A stretch of DNA of 64,000 bases from JACDEA01 sp963742585 (lineage in GTDB: Bacteria; Actinomycetota; Acidimicrobiia; Acidimicrobiales; JACDEA01), in contig CAVUMI010000009.1 of the NCBI GenBank assembly GCA_963742585.1, positions 2,214,327 through 2,278,326 of the forward strand. Reading direction: 5' to 3'. A program made the translations under genes and the position numbers. The notes below the pieces were generated by a model, which did not search any database, was not told the origin of the DNA, and worked only from the letters and a program-made list of their open reading frames with translations. Shown piece after piece: positions 62,995-64,000 of this stretch (within the stretch, counting starts at the first letter, position 1; each line of letters starts with the position of its first letter).

Positions 62995-64000
62995 TGAATC
63001 GTCGCCGCCACGGAAAGCAAGCAGTCGCTCCGGCAATTGTTCCACCGCTGTTTCAGCGTGACGGACCACTCACTGCCGAACTGCTGCTCGAGCCAGCTCG
63101 CTTTGGCCTGGGACTGCTGCCGCAGAAACTTCAGCCCGAGCGAACGACGCAATCTGTCTGCGGCTTTTGCTCGACCGGGTGCAGTCTGAACGTCCATCTG
63201 CGTGACGACCGCGCCGCGGGCTTAACGCCCGCGGCGAACTATCCAGTGAATCTCGGCATGGCCTGCCCCAAGGGTTGGGAGGCGCTCGCGGTGCTCGACT
63301 CGCCCGATCGGGCCGTGACGCCGCTGTTGCGGAATTCCGCGGGCAAGCTGCAGCCCGTCGACTGGGACACGGCGCTCCGCACGTTCGTCGATCGCATGAA
63401 GGCGATCCAAACAAGCACGGCCCGCAGTCGGTCGCCTTTTTGAGCACGGGCCAAATCGTCACCGAGGAAATGGCGCTGCTCGGCGCGCTCGCCAAGTTTG
63501 GCATGGGCATGCTGCACGGCGACGGCAACACGCGGCAATGCATGGCGACGTCCGTCGTCGCGTACAAGCAGGCGTTCGGCTTCGATGCGCCGCCGTACAC
63601 TTATGCCGATTTCGAAGAGTCCGATGTGATCGTGCTCGTCGGCAGCAATCTGTGCATCGCCCATCCGATTCTCTGGCAGCGGGTGATGCGAAATCCGCAT
63701 CATCCCGAGATCATCGTCATCGATCCGCGGGCGACCGAAACGTCGATGGCCGCCACGCAGCATCTGGCGCTCTATCCGAAATCGGATCTTACGCTGCTCT
63801 ACGGCATCGCGCGAATTCTGATCGAGCGGGACTGGATCGACCGCGACTTCATCGCCGCCCACACAAGCGGCTTCGATGAATTCGCCGAGTTCGTTCAAAC
63901 ATTTACGCTCGATCATGTCGCGGCGGAGACGCGATTGCGGGCGGACGCGATCGAGCAATTTGCCCGGTCGATCCATGAAGGCAAACGAGTGTCATTTTGC
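62994..64000 (+). CDS. Molybdopterin oxidoreductase, NasA/NarB-like nitrate reductase, 3' partial
   Basis: ATG 62994 overlaps the previous stop (TGATG). The N-terminal [4Fe-4S] motif is SVCGFCSTGCSLNVH with the fourth Cys in GMACPKGWEAL. Then DSPDRAVTPLLR and WDTALRTFVDRMKAIQ. After a frame change near 63,415: VAFLSTGQIVTEEMALLGALAKFGMGMLHGDGNTRQCMATSVVAYKQAFG, YADFEESDVIVLVGSNLCIAHPILWQRVM, IIVIDPRATETSMAATQHLALYPKSDLTLLYGI. These are the Mo-bisMGD domain parts typical of assimilatory nitrate reductases. The gene continues past the window end. Confidence 0.87.

Overview
The window is high-GC DNA whose first ~60.3 kb reads as an uncultured Actinobacteriota chromosome, most likely Acidimicrobiia-like. 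This rests on gene content: an F420-type LLM oxidoreductase, a 13E12/DUF222-type HNH gene under an actinobacterial LexA box, CaiB/acyl-CoA dehydrogenase/thiolase/DUF35 lipid-catabolism genes, a Rv1264-type cyclase regulatory domain and an LPxTG-like sorting signal. The last ~3.7 kb encodes NirB, NirD, a DmsB/DmsC-like fusion and a NasA-like protein that look planctomycetal. The change occurs abruptly at about 60,296, inside an enoyl-CoA hydratase gene. It is either an assembly chimera or a sharp transfer boundary.

Layout. 0-12 kb: broken FAD oxidoreductase, MFS exporter, TPR-LuxR regulator, SnoaL/methyltransferase pair, SRPBCC protein, membrane proteins, a secreted protein of unknown function and a phosphoesterase-propeller fusion. 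12-26.9 kb: CmcJ-like oxidoreductase, CaiB CoA-transferase, fused double acyl-CoA dehydrogenase, cell-wall-anchored GH5 hydrolase, VapBC, a thiolase-DUF35-acyl-CoA dehydrogenase operon, SDR, hydrolase, DinB-ankyrin protein, CinA, a reductase and a Rieske oxygenase. 27-32 kb: SOS-controlled HNH gene, YbhB, LLM oxidoreductase, DUF1801 and a kinase-like protein that has lost catalytic residues. 32.1-37.1 kb: an envelope cluster of a duplicated membrane protein, a lipoprotein, an ABC ATPase and permease, and on the other strand a secreted C-anchored paralogue of the lipoprotein plus another exported protein. 37-50.7 kb: regulators, an RsbQ-like hydrolase divergent from a cyclase-PAS-SpoIIE protein, DUF2254/DUF998/DUF4383 membrane proteins, a lipoprotein carrying a near-identical 523-bp tandem duplication, and a cupredoxin lipoprotein. 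50.8-59.4 kb: recombinase and transposase relics, a Fic gene, tRNA-Arg(CCU), then a segment bounded by a 44-bp direct repeat of the tRNA 3' half. That segment holds a pRiA4b ORF-3-like gene, a second Fic gene and a ~1,400-residue glycine-rich/Ig-like surface protein.

How the genes work together. The catabolic genes (CoA transfer, dehydrogenation, thiolysis, Rieske and F420 chemistry) fit aerobic breakdown of lipid- or steroid-like acids. The 41-44 kb pair suggests an energy- or ligand-sensing partner-switching input. The 32-37 kb cluster looks like an undescribed envelope/export system. The 52.3-59.4 kb interval looks like an integrated island without its integrase.

Sequence quality. Many conserved proteins are split by one or more frame changes with homology continuing in the next frame, while 37.2-50.2 kb is essentially clean. 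Most breaks are therefore probably consensus indels rather than true pseudogenes. Multi-frame genes are given as one span with the breaks stated.
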